Shown piece after piece: positions 25,843-35,181 of a stretch of DNA of 64,000 bases. The position numbers and the translations under genes are program-made. Positions within the stretch are counted from its first letter, which is position 1; each line of letters opens with the position of its first letter. Origin of the DNA: Bdellovibrionales bacterium (GTDB lineage Bacteria; Bdellovibrionota; Bdellovibrionia; Bdellovibrionales; UBA1609); NCBI GenBank assembly GCA_016716765.1, contig JADJVA010000004.1, positions 62,001-126,000 on the forward strand, read 5' to 3'. Below the pieces are notes generated by a model. That model was not told the origin of the DNA and did no database searches. It saw only the letters and a list, made by a program, of their open reading frames with translations.

Positions 25843-26082
25843 ATGGTTAATGGAATCCTTCTTTTGTTTTACGTGTTGCTGTTTTCTTTGTCTTCTCGTT
25901 TTTTAATGAACTCAATATCTGAGACAATGGGATTTTATCAGTCACAAGTTGGCTGGGGATTTTCTCGACGAGCTTACCGATTGGGTCGCAGGTACAAAAT
26001 TTTTGCTTGGGCCCTGCTGACATTGGTTCTTTTCGTTTCCATGGCCCAGTCCTTCTGGCTGACCTTCGTTCAGAATTTTTAA
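25843..26082 (+). CDS. Small two-helix membrane protein
   Basis: 79 residues with two hydrophobic segments: GILLLFYVLLFSLSSRFLM at the N-terminus and FAWALLTLVLFVSMAQSFWLTF near the C-terminus, joined by a basic loop (FSRRAYRLGRRYK) that should lie in the cytoplasm. No good RBS is visible, which lowers confidence. It converges with the gene ending at 26089. Function unknown. Confidence 0.45.
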   Translation: MVNGILLLFYVLLFSLSSRFLMNSISETMGFYQSQVGWGFSRRAYRLGRRYKIFAWALLTLVLFVSMAQSFWLTFVQNF

Positions 26083-26088
26083 ATACGC

Positions 26089-26922
26089 TCATTTTTTGTC
26101 GTCAGTTGAAAGAGGAGTTTGGTAAATACCAATCCTATCTAGTGGTCGCAGGTCCAAATTCATTTGCTTCTTACTGGGCTCATGAATCTCTCCCACTTTA
26201 GCTTGGCCAAAGGCTTGATCCACTGAATTCTCCAATTCTATGAGGTCTATTTGCTCCTCTGTCACGTCTCCTACCGCATCTGCAGCGATCGGTTTGGCGG
26301 TGAGACTTATTTTTCCGTTGGAGTAATGCCTGAGATTGACGAACTGCTCGGGTGGAATCGGATGAGAGATGGTGGAAACCTCCACATAAATCTCAATAAA
26401 ATTGATCAGATTCTCGTTGGGTTCGGGTACGGATTGCATGGCCTTGCTGAGGTACCCAAGGAAAATCGACAAGTTTGTGTTTCCATCAGCAGACAAGGCC
26501 TCCGAGGAGCTCATTTCATTGAGAATTTGTATGAGAAATGAGCGAAGGTCCTGGTCCTTGAGCTTGCTCTCAATTTGAAAACTGAGCCGATCGAAAAAAT
26601 CGAGTCTCAATTGGGTTTCACTTTGCTTATCAATTAGAAGTAAAAGTTCAAGCTCAGTTTGCTTGAGATCAGTTGTAGAACCCAATGTTATCGTGGGATC
26701 AGGGCTTTCTAAGTGGGGGATTGGAGAGGGAATAGATTGCAGGCCGAGGATTTTGCGTACTTTTTTTTGAGCGAAGGACATCTGCATGAGGTTGCCTCTT
26801 TTGATATCCTTCAGTTGTGTGAGGATTTCGGCTGAAGTGAGGGTTTCAGCCTGTCCAATGAACGGAAAGAGGACAATCAATCCAAAAAGAAAAATGAGTT
26901 TTTTTAGTAGCCAGCCTTTCAC
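26089..26922 (-). CDS. Exported protein of unknown function
   Basis: 277 residues with a signal peptide (LLKKLIFLFGLIVLFPFIGQA). The mature protein is helical and acidic, with Leu-rich stretches (LKQTELELLLLIDKQSETQLRLDFFDRL) and a C-terminal Pro/Asp-rich tail. No Cys follows the signal, so it is periplasmic rather than a lipoprotein. No motif indicates function. Start ATG 26922; its promoter must lie in the 279-nt gap shared with tilS. Confidence 0.65.
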   Translation of the reverse strand: MKGWLLKKLIFLFGLIVLFPFIGQAETLTSAEILTQLKDIKRGNLMQMSFAQKKVRKILGLQSIPSPIPHLESPDPTITLGSTTDLKQTELELLLLIDKQSETQLRLDFFDRLSFQIESKLKDQDLRSFLIQILNEMSSSEALSADGNTNLSIFLGYLSKAMQSVPEPNENLINFIEIYVEVSTISHPIPPEQFVNLRHYSNGKISLTAKPIAADAVGDVTEEQIDLIELENSVDQAFGQAKVGEIHEPSKKQMNLDLRPLDRIGIYQTPLSTDDKK

Positions 26923-27201
26923 TTTAGATCGCCTGCCTTCAAATATATCACATTGACGACTGTAAAATGTCTCAGCTGATGAGAAAGCAATTTCTGAGCC
27001 GACGGAGAAATGGACGAGTTCTCAGATTTCAGGTGCGTTGGGTGCTCAGATGAGATTCTTACGCACCTCATCTTGTATTAGTGACAAATTCTGTAGTCAG
27101 ACGTCTAAACCTTAGATAATGAGTGATGACCGGCGACTCCCCAAACAAAAAATCGGGCTCGTTTTCGATACTATTGTTGTTATTTTCTTTGGAAGATTAA
27201 G

Positions 27202-28326
27202 GTGAAAAAAAGAGGAAAAATTCGAGAGCCAAAAAAACAGGTCGTCAACAAAGGGCGACAGTCCAAGAAGGCCTTGGTGGCCTTGGATCATCAAGTCTTG
27301 GATGAATTGCGTTTTTTGAAAGAACAGAAATCTTTCGTGCTGGTAGCTGTTTCTGGTGGCATGGATTCGATGGTCCTGTGGGAGGTCATGAGCCGACTCA
27401 AAGTCCTGTTGGGTTTTGAACTTGGTGTCGCTCACGTTCATCATGGAGTAACAGAGTCGAGCCAGGGGCAATTTCGTCGGAAGGCCTGGGAGTTTGTCAG
27501 AAAGCATGCTTTGGAAAAGGGAGAGAGATTTTTTTCCAACCTAAAATTGGAGGATCTCGAGCAGGGAGGCAAACATCGAGGTGGGGACGGGAAGGACCCA
27601 GATCGGCTGGATTCTGAAGCCAAAATGAGAAGTTTTCGCTATGAGTGCTTGTGGGAATGGCAGCAGAGGTGCTCAATCGAGACGGGCCTGCCTGTGTACT
27701 TGGCTTTGGCCCATCATGCGGATGATCTGCTCGAGACTCGACTCATTCGCCTGATAAGGGGGACCGGACTGCAAGGGCTTGAGGCAATGAAAGTTTGTCA
27801 AAAGGAGCTTTTGCGACCCCTCTTGTTCTGCACTCGTCGAGAATTAATTGATTACGCACGTCAGCAATATGTGGATTGGATTGATGATCCGAGCAATCAG
27901 AATGAGGATTTTCTTCGCAATTGGATACGTGAAAGCTGGCTTCCTTCTCTCGAAAGGAGGCATCAAGGTGGAACAAGGAATCTAGGGCGCTCCTTAGAGA
28001 GGATTTTTAGAGAGGCTCATGGTGGAGCCAGTTCATTGAATGCTCTCGACTCTGGGGTGAGGCACGGTTTGGTGGGAGAGAAAAAGAGCGAAAAATTTCT
28101 TTTCCAAAATCGCAGGAAATTTGGTCTTCTCAATCTGGAAGACAAGCGCCGTGAGATAGCCTCATACCTGCGAGGACGAGGAATCAAAGGCTACGGCCAA
28201 AGTCATATCGATGAGATTATTAAGAGGCTAGGCACAAAAAGAAGAGCCTTCAGCTTCAAAGTCTTAAAGTGGGACTGGTTGGTTGATGCAGAGCAATTCA
28301 TGGCGATCCGGTCTGAAGACGAGTGA
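27202..28326 (+). CDS. tilS: tRNA(Ile)-lysidine synthase
   Basis: 374 residues. Modifies C34 of tRNA-Ile(CAU) to lysidine with ATP and lysine, switching it from Met to Ile decoding. The N-type ATP-pyrophosphatase P-loop SGGMDS is at residues 51-56; ALAHHADDLLETRLIRLIRGTGLQGLEAM is the typical second block and RPLLFCTRRELIDYARQ the third. The C-terminal extension is short (about 130 residues after the core). The start GTG 27202 leaves a basic N-terminal tail of some 25 residues, longer than usual, so translation might begin slightly downstream. Confidence 0.9.
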   Translation: MKKRGKIREPKKQVVNKGRQSKKALVALDHQVLDELRFLKEQKSFVLVAVSGGMDSMVLWEVMSRLKVLLGFELGVAHVHHGVTESSQGQFRRKAWEFVRKHALEKGERFFSNLKLEDLEQGGKHRGGDGKDPDRLDSEAKMRSFRYECLWEWQQRCSIETGLPVYLALAHHADDLLETRLIRLIRGTGLQGLEAMKVCQKELLRPLLFCTRRELIDYARQQYVDWIDDPSNQNEDFLRNWIRESWLPSLERRHQGGTRNLGRSLERIFREAHGGASSLNALDSGVRHGLVGEKKSEKFLFQNRRKFGLLNLEDKRREIASYLRGRGIKGYGQSHIDEIIKRLGTKRRAFSFKVLKWDWLVDAEQFMAIRSEDE

Positions 28327-28334
28327 GGAAAGCA

Positions 28335-28363
28335 TTGAGACACTTCGCTTGGAGTGTTATTCT
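28335..28363 (+). promoter_or_regulatory. Putative sigma70-type promoter for ftsH
   Basis: TTGAGA at 28335-28340 and TATTCT at 28358-28363 with the ideal 17-nt spacing, 37 nt before the ftsH start. The gap after tilS is only 73 nt, so ftsH may be driven both from here and by read-through. Confidence 0.4.
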
Positions 28364-28399
28364 GCCGAAGAGGTAGTAGTTAGGAAAGGATAGTTTTTC

Positions 28400-30385
28400 A
28401 TGCGTTCATCCCAAAAGACTTTGGCCCTCTGGGCGATGCTCGTTGTTGTGGCAATACTGTTGTTTCAGATGTATGAGGCGCAGCGCCATACTCTGATTCG
28501 TGATTTTGATTATCCCAAATTTTTAAAGGCCGTGGAGGCGGGTGAAGTCGAGGCCGTCACCTTTAATAAGGATTCGGGTGAGATTGAGGGAGATGTAAAG
28601 CTTGAGTTTCGTGATAAATATTCAGGTCGTCATTTTCAAATTTTAGGGAATGTAGATTCCGATGGATTTAAGATCGTGCGAGAGCACGGAATTACACCTA
28701 AATACGTTGGGTCTGACAATTCTTTAATGACTTCTGTTTTTTTAAATTGGCTTCCTTTGATCGTCATCATCGGTATGTTCATGTTTTTTATGCGACAGAT
28801 TCAGGTGGGCGGGGGAAAGGCCATGAGCTTTGGAAAGAGCCGAGCTCGCCTTCTCACCGAAAACAAAAACAAAGTGACCTTTAGAGATGTCGCAGGAGTT
28901 GAGGAAGCCAAGGAAGACCTTCAAGAGATCGTGGCCTTTTTGAAAGAACCCAAAAAATTTACTCGTCTCGGTGGGCGCATTCCAAAAGGTGTTCTGCTTG
29001 TAGGGCATCCAGGAACGGGAAAGACACTCTTAGCAAGAGCAGTCGCTGGAGAGGCGAATGTTCCGTTTTTCACGATCTCTGGTTCTGATTTTGTGGAGAT
29101 GTTTGTGGGAGTGGGCGCGAGCCGGGTTCGCGATCTGTTTGAGCAGGGCAAAAAAAATGCCCCATGCCTTATTTTCATTGATGAGATTGATGCCGTCGGT
29201 CGTCATCGTGGAGCGGGAATGGGCGGAGGTCACGATGAGAGGGAGCAAACCTTGAATCAGCTTCTCGTGGAAATGGATGGTTTTGAGAGCAATGAAGGGG
29301 TCATTCTTATTGCAGCGACCAATCGTCCTGATGTTTTGGATCCTGCTCTGTTGAGGCCCGGTCGGTTCGATCGACGAGTTGTCGTGAATAAGCCAGACTT
29401 GCATGGTAGGAGGCAGATCCTCGAAGTTCATACTCGAAAGACCCCTCTTTCGAGTGCTGTCGATCTCGATCGAATTGCTCGAGGAACGCCGGGATTTACG
29501 GGAGCTGATCTCGAGAACCTCGTGAACGAAGCCGCCTTGCAAGCCGCCCGCGACAATAAACTCAAAATTGAACAGGACGATTTTGAGAAAGTCAAAGATA
29601 AGGTTCTGATGGGATCAGAGCGCAAGTCCATGGTGATCAGCGAAAACGATAGGCGCATAACGGCATATCATGAGGCGGGACATGCTTTGGTTGGCAAAGT
29701 CGTGCCGGGGTTGGATCCCATTCACAAGGTGACGATCATACCTCGAGGGATGGCTCTTGGCCTGACTCAAACTCTTCCAGAGGAAGAGCAACTCAGTCTC
29801 TCCAAGAAAAAAGCGCAAAGCATGATTGCTTTTCTTTTTGGAGGAAGGGCCGCTGAGGAGTTGGTTTTTAATGATTCGACGACGGGTGCCGGGAATGACA
29901 TTGAAAGGGCCACTGAATTGGCGCGGAGGATGGTTTGTGAATGGGGGATGAGCGAACGATTGGGACCATTGGCCCTTGAACGTCGCGAAGGTCCCGTGTT
30001 TTTGGGCATGCAATCCTCACAGTCGCGTGACTACTCCGATTCCAAGGCCGAAGAGATTGACAAAGAAGTCTATCGTATCGTCATGGAAGGTTATGAACTG
30101 GCAAAGAAAGTACTGAAGGACAATATGGCTGCCTTACACAAAATGGCAGAAGTGCTATTGGAACATGAAACCATTGATGCGGAAGAGGTCGCAATTTTGG
30201 TCAAAGGAGGAGGTCTTCAGGAGATTGGGGACCGTCGTGGAGACCGGCAAATCATCCTAGAAAAAGAACGTAAACAAGCGGCTGAAGAAGATGCAAAAAA
30301 GACGAAAGAGGAAGAGGAGAAGCTCAGGGCAAAAGAGAGTGGCGAGCGTGATCCGGTGGGTAGTTCGGGGCCGGTGACAGCCTAG
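28400..30385 (+). CDS. ftsH: ATP-dependent membrane zinc metalloprotease FtsH
   Basis: 661 residues. Degrades misfolded membrane proteins and regulatory substrates as a hexamer in the inner membrane. Two transmembrane segments (about 8-24 and 112-130) enclose a periplasmic domain. The AAA domain has Walker A at 202-209, reading GHPGTGKT (His in place of the usual second Pro), Walker B LIFIDE at 257-262, and the second region of homology with ATNRPDVLDPALLRPGRFDR. The zinc protease motif HEAGH is at 424-428. The C-terminal tail is Lys/Glu rich. An AGGAAAGGA RBS lies upstream of ATG 28400. Confidence 0.97.
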   Translation: MRSSQKTLALWAMLVVVAILLFQMYEAQRHTLIRDFDYPKFLKAVEAGEVEAVTFNKDSGEIEGDVKLEFRDKYSGRHFQILGNVDSDGFKIVREHGITPKYVGSDNSLMTSVFLNWLPLIVIIGMFMFFMRQIQVGGGKAMSFGKSRARLLTENKNKVTFRDVAGVEEAKEDLQEIVAFLKEPKKFTRLGGRIPKGVLLVGHPGTGKTLLARAVAGEANVPFFTISGSDFVEMFVGVGASRVRDLFEQGKKNAPCLIFIDEIDAVGRHRGAGMGGGHDEREQTLNQLLVEMDGFESNEGVILIAATNRPDVLDPALLRPGRFDRRVVVNKPDLHGRRQILEVHTRKTPLSSAVDLDRIARGTPGFTGADLENLVNEAALQAARDNKLKIEQDDFEKVKDKVLMGSERKSMVISENDRRITAYHEAGHALVGKVVPGLDPIHKVTIIPRGMALGLTQTLPEEEQLSLSKKKAQSMIAFLFGGRAAEELVFNDSTTGAGNDIERATELARRMVCEWGMSERLGPLALERREGPVFLGMQSSQSRDYSDSKAEEIDKEVYRIVMEGYELAKKVLKDNMAALHKMAEVLLEHETIDAEEVAILVKGGGLQEIGDRRGDRQIILEKERKQAAEEDAKKTKEEEEKLRAKESGERDPVGSSGPVTA

Positions 30386-30411
30386 AGCTCTTTTTCTTTA
30401 TATTTAGGTGA

Positions 30412-31227
30412 GTGGGGAAGTTGATTCTACAAAATTTTTTAGACAACATGAATTCAATTTTCTCTCAGCTTCGTCTCATGGACTTGCTGGATTTATTTTT
30501 GGTTTTGGTAGTCGTGTACCGAATTCTTCACCTCACCAAACGTTCTGGCGCCGTGCAGATTCTGTCTGGTCTGGGAATTTTGGCCATCGCATATCTGGGG
30601 AGCATTTGGTTTGAGCTGATGACCTTTAATTGGCTCTTGGAGAAGTTTTTCTCCAATCTTTTTCTTATCGTGGTGATTCTCTTTCAGACAGAAATCAGAC
30701 AAGCGCTTGCTCAGATAGGTTCTAATCCATTTCTATCGGGGGCAAGTCGTGTCGAGGAAACTCATATCGTTGAAGAGCTCGCCAAGGGTGTGGTGATGAT
30801 GGCGCAGAAGGGCTATGGCGCTTTGATTGTTGTCGAGAGAGAAATTGCTTTGGATTACTTTGTGGAGATGGGAACTCCTATGGATGCGGTGGTCAATGCA
30901 GAGCTTTTGGTTTCACTGTTTCATCCCACAGCACCTCTTCATGATGGAGCCGTCGTTATCAGAGAGGGGCGCATTTATTCTGCCGGTTGTTTTTTGCCAT
31001 TGAGCAAAAACCCTATTTTGGATAAAAACCTGGGGACTCGTCACCGGGCGGCAATTGGCTTGACCGAAGAAACCGATGCTTTGGTTTTGGTCGTCAGCGA
31101 GGAAAAAAAATCGGTTGGGATTGTGCAGTCCGGACAATTTCTACCTAATGTGAATCATGCCATAATTCGGCAGACACTCTACGATACATTTGGTCTCAAA
31201 GTGAAAGTTGAAAGGAATCCGACATGA
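30412..31227 (+). CDS. cdaA: Diadenylate cyclase CdaA
   Basis: 271 residues. Makes cyclic di-AMP from two ATP at the membrane. Three N-terminal hydrophobic helices (residues about 23-95) are followed by the DAC/DisA_N domain with both catalytic motifs: DGA at 178-180 in PLHDGAVVI and RHR at 210-212 in GTRHRAAIG. The start is GTG 30412 with AGGTGA just before; ATG 30448 is an alternative without RBS. It overlaps cdaR by 4 nt and sits in the cdaA-cdaR-glmM order known from Firmicutes, where GlmM and CdaR bind and regulate CdaA. Confidence 0.95.
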   Translation: MGKLILQNFLDNMNSIFSQLRLMDLLDLFLVLVVVYRILHLTKRSGAVQILSGLGILAIAYLGSIWFELMTFNWLLEKFFSNLFLIVVILFQTEIRQALAQIGSNPFLSGASRVEETHIVEELAKGVVMMAQKGYGALIVVEREIALDYFVEMGTPMDAVVNAELLVSLFHPTAPLHDGAVVIREGRIYSAGCFLPLSKNPILDKNLGTRHRAAIGLTEETDALVLVVSEEKKSVGIVQSGQFLPNVNHAIIRQTLYDTFGLKVKVERNPT

Positions 31228-31640
31228 TCGGAGCTGCAAAAAGGCGAATAAAGTTTCATCTTAACGAGGATACCAGTTATAAGATCGTCGCCTTTTTCGT
31301 AACCTTGGTTCTTTGGGTGACCATTCTTGGTCGAAAAAGTTCTGTTGTCGTCAAAGACCTAAATCTAGAAGTTCTCGTAAAGAACAGCTATGTGGTGGGA
31401 AACGATCTTCGAAAGAAAGTTCGAGTCCAACTCTCGGGTCCTCGCATGGTCCTCAAAAAGTATGCTCAAACGGATCAACCTTTTACGGTCGACCTCTGGG
31501 ATGCTGAGCCAGGTAAACATCGGATTCGACTGGGTCCCGGCGGACTTAATCTTCCCGTTGGTCTTAAACTGCTCTCTGTAAGTCCGGGCGAAATTATGGT
31601 CGTCGTACGTGATGCAGGCAAGAAAGTGGAGGGGAAGTGA
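31224..31640 (+). CDS. cdaR: CdaR/YbbR-domain membrane protein
   Basis: 138 residues: one N-terminal transmembrane helix (YKIVAFFVTLVLWVTILG) and a single YbbR domain outside the membrane (VVVKDLNLEVLVKNSYVVGNDLRKKVRVQLSGP, then FTVDLWDAEPGKHRIRLGPGGLNLPVGLKLLSVSPGEI). Firmicute CdaR has three to four YbbR repeats, so this is a minimal form. It is coupled on both sides (ATGA with cdaA, GTGA with glmM), which supports a role in regulating CdaA activity. Confidence 0.88.
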   Translation: MIGAAKRRIKFHLNEDTSYKIVAFFVTLVLWVTILGRKSSVVVKDLNLEVLVKNSYVVGNDLRKKVRVQLSGPRMVLKKYAQTDQPFTVDLWDAEPGKHRIRLGPGGLNLPVGLKLLSVSPGEIMVVVRDAGKKVEGK

Positions 31641-33088
31641 AGACTGGTAAGGCACCTGGAAAAGGGGAGCTAATTAAAAAAACTCAGGGAGTTGGGGCTG
31701 TGGAGCCTTCTCCTGCGACGAGAATATCTGGCCTTTTTGGAACTGATGGAATTCGCGGCATGGCCAATAAGTATCCGATGACTCCCGATGTGGTCATGAA
31801 GGTGGGGCAGGCATTGGGTTTTGTTCTCAATCAGCAGGTGAGTAGCCGTCGAGTGAATCATCGGATTGTCATGATAGGAAAGGACACCCGTATTTCAGGA
31901 TACATGCTGGAGCAGGCGCTGTCCTCTGGCCTCAATAGCATGGGTGTATGGGTGCAGCTCGTGGGACCTCTTCCCACTCCTGGAATTGGGTTTTTAGCGC
32001 GGAATATGAGAGCAGATGCTGGGGTTGTGATATCTGCGTCTCACAATGCCTATTATGACAACGGCATTAAGATTTTTGGGGCCGACGGTTTCAAGATCGC
32101 AGGAGAGATGGAGACCGAAATAGAACGATTGGTGAGAGATGTGGACCTTCACCTTCACTTGGCGGACAGTCATGAAATTGGGCGCACACGAAGAATTGAT
32201 GATGCGGCGGGAAGATACATTGTCTATGTCAAAGACAGTTTTCCTCTTGATCTTTCTTTGGATGGCGTTCGAATCGTCTTGGATTGTGCGAGTGGAGCCG
32301 CTTACAAAGTGGCGCCTGCCGTTTTTGAGGAACTGGGAGCGGAGGTTGTACTGACCGGTAACCGGCCCGATGGATTTAACATCAATGAAAAAACAGGGGC
32401 TCTTTATCCTCAGAACACTTGTGAGGCGGTTATCAAGTACCGGGCCGATGTGGGAATCAGTCTTGATGGCGATGGCGACCGGGTCATCATGGTGGATGAA
32501 AAGGGAAGGATCGTCAACGGAGATCATATTTTAGCGATTTGTGCAATTCACTTGGCAAAGAAACATTCTCTTCCGGGCAACACGGTGGTTGCTACTCACA
32601 TGAGCAACGTGGGTCTCGAATTGGCTCTTCGCAGCCACGGCATTAATTTGGTGCGAACGGACGTTGGAGATAAATACGTGGTGGAGGAAATGAGACGAAG
32701 TGGATATATTCTTGGTGGGGAGCAAAGTGGTCATATTATTTCTTTGGATCACAGCACAACGGGAGACGGATGTGTGGCAGCTCTGAATGTTCTAGCTGTC
32801 ATGCTCCAGGAAAAGAAAAAGTTAAGCGAGTTGGCGAAGTGGATGAAGGATGTGCCTCAGGTTCTCATTAACACTCGAGTGAGTCATCGCCGTGAGCTTG
32901 AAGATATTTCTGGCTACCAGAACATGATTGACGAAATCAATACTCAGTTGTCTGGCGATGGGAGAGTTTTTGTGCGTTTTTCGGGAACTGAGCCTGTTGT
33001 GCGTGTTTTAGTTGAAGGGACTGACAAGAAGGCGATTGGACGGCATGCTGAGCGCATTGCCAGCTTTTTGCAAAAGGAGCTGACCTAG
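31637..33088 (+). CDS. glmM: Phosphoglucosamine mutase
   Basis: 483 residues. Converts glucosamine-6-phosphate to glucosamine-1-phosphate for UDP-GlcNAc and peptidoglycan synthesis. The active-site phosphoserine loop is ISASHNAYYDNGIK (Ser135), metal loop SLDGDGDRVIMVD, substrate loop GGEQSGHII and phosphate-binding RFSGTEPVVRV near the C-terminus. The start GTG 31637 gives about 28 residues before the usual SGLFGTDGIRG start. This extra N-terminus is Lys-rich; the true start might be later, but the GTGA overlap with cdaR favours the long form. Confidence 0.96.
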   Translation: MKTGKAPGKGELIKKTQGVGAVEPSPATRISGLFGTDGIRGMANKYPMTPDVVMKVGQALGFVLNQQVSSRRVNHRIVMIGKDTRISGYMLEQALSSGLNSMGVWVQLVGPLPTPGIGFLARNMRADAGVVISASHNAYYDNGIKIFGADGFKIAGEMETEIERLVRDVDLHLHLADSHEIGRTRRIDDAAGRYIVYVKDSFPLDLSLDGVRIVLDCASGAAYKVAPAVFEELGAEVVLTGNRPDGFNINEKTGALYPQNTCEAVIKYRADVGISLDGDGDRVIMVDEKGRIVNGDHILAICAIHLAKKHSLPGNTVVATHMSNVGLELALRSHGINLVRTDVGDKYVVEEMRRSGYILGGEQSGHIISLDHSTTGDGCVAALNVLAVMLQEKKKLSELAKWMKDVPQVLINTRVSHRRELEDISGYQNMIDEINTQLSGDGRVFVRFSGTEPVVRVLVEGTDKKAIGRHAERIASFLQKELT

Positions 33089-33090
33089 TT

Positions 33091-34605
33091 ATGCGATTGG
33101 CGACTGTTTCCCAGAGTCGGGAAATAGATGAGCTGTCGCAGACGGTGTATGGGCTGAGTGGCGAGCTTTTAATGGAATCCGCTGGTGCCTTAGCTGCCCG
33201 AGAGATTGCTCAATCTTATTTTCCAGAACTGAAAAAGGGTGTTGTCAGCATCGTCTGCGGTCCGGGAAACAATGGTGGTGACGGTTTGGTGATTGCTCGT
33301 CATCTGCATTCGGCTGGCCATCGTCACTTAGTGGTTTACGTGTTGGCTCCTCAAAAACAGCGTTCCTCTCTGTTTGAGCAACAAATGCGTCGAATTCAAT
33401 CTCATGGAATAAGAATTGTTGATTTGGTAGAGAACTCCGAAAAGACGGAGGCCTTGCGTTCATCTTCTCTTATTATCGATGCACTTTTTGGAATTGGTCT
33501 TTCGCGTTCCATAGAGGGCGAATATTTGAGTTTGGTTGAATTGATGAATTCAGTGCGAGTGCCGGTCGTCGCAGTTGATTGTCCCTCTGGACTAAATTGT
33601 GATACGGGAATGGTGAGAGGTCAGGTAGTAAAGGCCGATACGACGATTTCATTTGGTCTTGCCAAACCAGGTTTTTTTGTTGCAGATGGCCCTCGTCACG
33701 TTGGAAAGCTCAGGATTTTGTCGATTGGTTTTCCCTATGAATCATTGCGTGGAGTGGCTACGACTCATTTTGCTTTCACTGAGAAATTAGCCCGGCGATA
33801 TTTGCCGAGAAGGCCTGAATCTAGCAACAAGACGGATCATGGCCACCTTTTGGTGGCGGCAGGAAGATCTGGAATGTGGGGAGCTGGAGTTTTGGCCTCT
33901 GCAAGTGCCTATCGCATGGGTTGTGGTTATGTCACCTGGGCGAGTTTTCAGAGTCCCGAGGAAAATCTGCGAGAAGTTCCGGAAGTCCTCACTGCTGTTT
34001 TGACTGATCCGCTTTTATGGGAAAAAAAGTGGAACGCAGCGGCTGTCGGGCCAGGTCTGGGAGTGACTCGCGCAGTGGCAGACCTGATTGAAAAATTGAA
34101 GGCGAGAGAACTTGCGGGTGTCGTCTTAGACGCAGATGCTATCACGACCTGCGTAGAATTTAATTTATTTCCTTTGCCTCGTCATTGGGTTTTGACTCCC
34201 CATGCAGGAGAGCTCGCAAGAGTGATCGGGTTGGATGCGGCAACTATCGGTGAGAATCGCTTTCGGGCCGCGTTGTTGGGTTCAGAAATTTCAGGATGTC
34301 ATGTTTTATTGAAGGGCTTTCGAAGTGTTTTGGCTCACGAGGGCCGGTGCATGGTGATTAATTCGGGCAATTCCGCTTTGGCCAAAGCAGGAACGGGAGA
34401 TGTCCTTACCGGAATGATTGGGAGCTTCATGGCTCAGGGCTTGGAACCTCTGCAAGCATCAGCAACGGCTGCCTACATTCATGGGCGTATTGCAGATGAA
34501 TGGGTTCGAGTGGGACACGATCGGCGCACTCTGATGGCCTCGGACCTCAAAGATCATCTTCCCAATTTGTTGGGACGAATATCGGGTGGCACTCTCGTGC
34601 TATAA
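33091..34605 (+). CDS. nnr: Bifunctional NAD(P)HX epimerase / ADP-dependent NAD(P)HX dehydratase
   Basis: 504 residues. Repairs hydrated NADH and NADPH. The N-terminal YjeF_N epimerase domain (about 1-215) shows GPGNNGGDGLVIARHL and DALFGIGLSR with the family Asp. The C-terminal ribokinase-like dehydratase domain shows GHLLVAAGRSGMWGAGVLAS, LDADAI, LTPHAGELARVIG, LLKGFRSVLAH and NSGNSALAKAGTGDVLTGMIG, the last holding the catalytic Asp. It starts 2 nt after glmM, in the same operon. Confidence 0.95.
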   Translation: MRLATVSQSREIDELSQTVYGLSGELLMESAGALAAREIAQSYFPELKKGVVSIVCGPGNNGGDGLVIARHLHSAGHRHLVVYVLAPQKQRSSLFEQQMRRIQSHGIRIVDLVENSEKTEALRSSSLIIDALFGIGLSRSIEGEYLSLVELMNSVRVPVVAVDCPSGLNCDTGMVRGQVVKADTTISFGLAKPGFFVADGPRHVGKLRILSIGFPYESLRGVATTHFAFTEKLARRYLPRRPESSNKTDHGHLLVAAGRSGMWGAGVLASASAYRMGCGYVTWASFQSPEENLREVPEVLTAVLTDPLLWEKKWNAAAVGPGLGVTRAVADLIEKLKARELAGVVLDADAITTCVEFNLFPLPRHWVLTPHAGELARVIGLDAATIGENRFRAALLGSEISGCHVLLKGFRSVLAHEGRCMVINSGNSALAKAGTGDVLTGMIGSFMAQGLEPLQASATAAYIHGRIADEWVRVGHDRRTLMASDLKDHLPNLLGRISGGTLVL

Positions 34606-34687
34606 CGAGAGACTTTGTCTTCATTTTATCTGGTTTTGTCGCGGTTTTCCAATAGACGGAGTCATCGGGCCCTGTTAAATACTCACC

Positions 34688-35181
34688 ATGCAGGGCAATG
34701 TATCAAAGGGAGAACCTAAAAAAATTGAGTTCATTGAACTCAATTCTCTTCAAGAGAGTCGCGCTTGGGTGGCGAAATTTTTGATTCCGAGTCTCTCAGA
34801 CCGAGAGATTCTGCTCTTCGAAGGACCTCTGGGTGCAGGTAAGACACAATTGGTGCGATTCTTATTGGAAGATTTAGGAACGCGAGAGGCTTGTTCGCCG
34901 ACCTTTGCCATTCATCATCACTATAAAACTGTTCATAAATCTGTTGATCACTTGGATCTCTATCGTCTTGAGGATGAAGACGATCTCGAGTCTACGGGAT
35001 TTTGGGATTTATTCTCAATACAAAAGGTTTGATTCTTATCGAATGGGCGGATCGGCTTGAGTCTGGCTGGTTGCCACCAGATTGGGTCTGTCGTCGAATT
35101 AAAATTGATTTTGGCTCAAAGGGGAGAGTTTCTGAGGAAAGGCTTCTGAGTATCGGACCGGAGGGAAGAGTCATTGGGTAG
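34688..35181 (+). pseudogene. tsaE: tRNA threonylcarbamoyladenosine ATPase TsaE, frameshifted
   Basis: TsaE is needed, with TsaB, TsaD and TsaC, to make t6A37 in tRNAs and is normally essential. The frame from ATG 34688 carries Walker A GPLGAGKT, the CSPTFAIHH strand and DHLDLYRLEDEDDLESTGFWDLF, then hits a stop at 35030 after SIQKV. In the neighbouring frame it continues GLILIEWADRLESGWLPPDW, the expected EWADR motif, to TAG 35179-35181. One extra A in the CAAAAGG run near 35025 restores a protein of about 165 residues. As the gene is usually essential, a sequencing error or a programmed frameshift is more likely than true loss. Confidence 0.88.

Noticed and set aside
31994..32527. 177-codon minus-strand frame within glmM
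   Set aside because: Antisense to the well-supported glmM; no RBS or recognisable protein.
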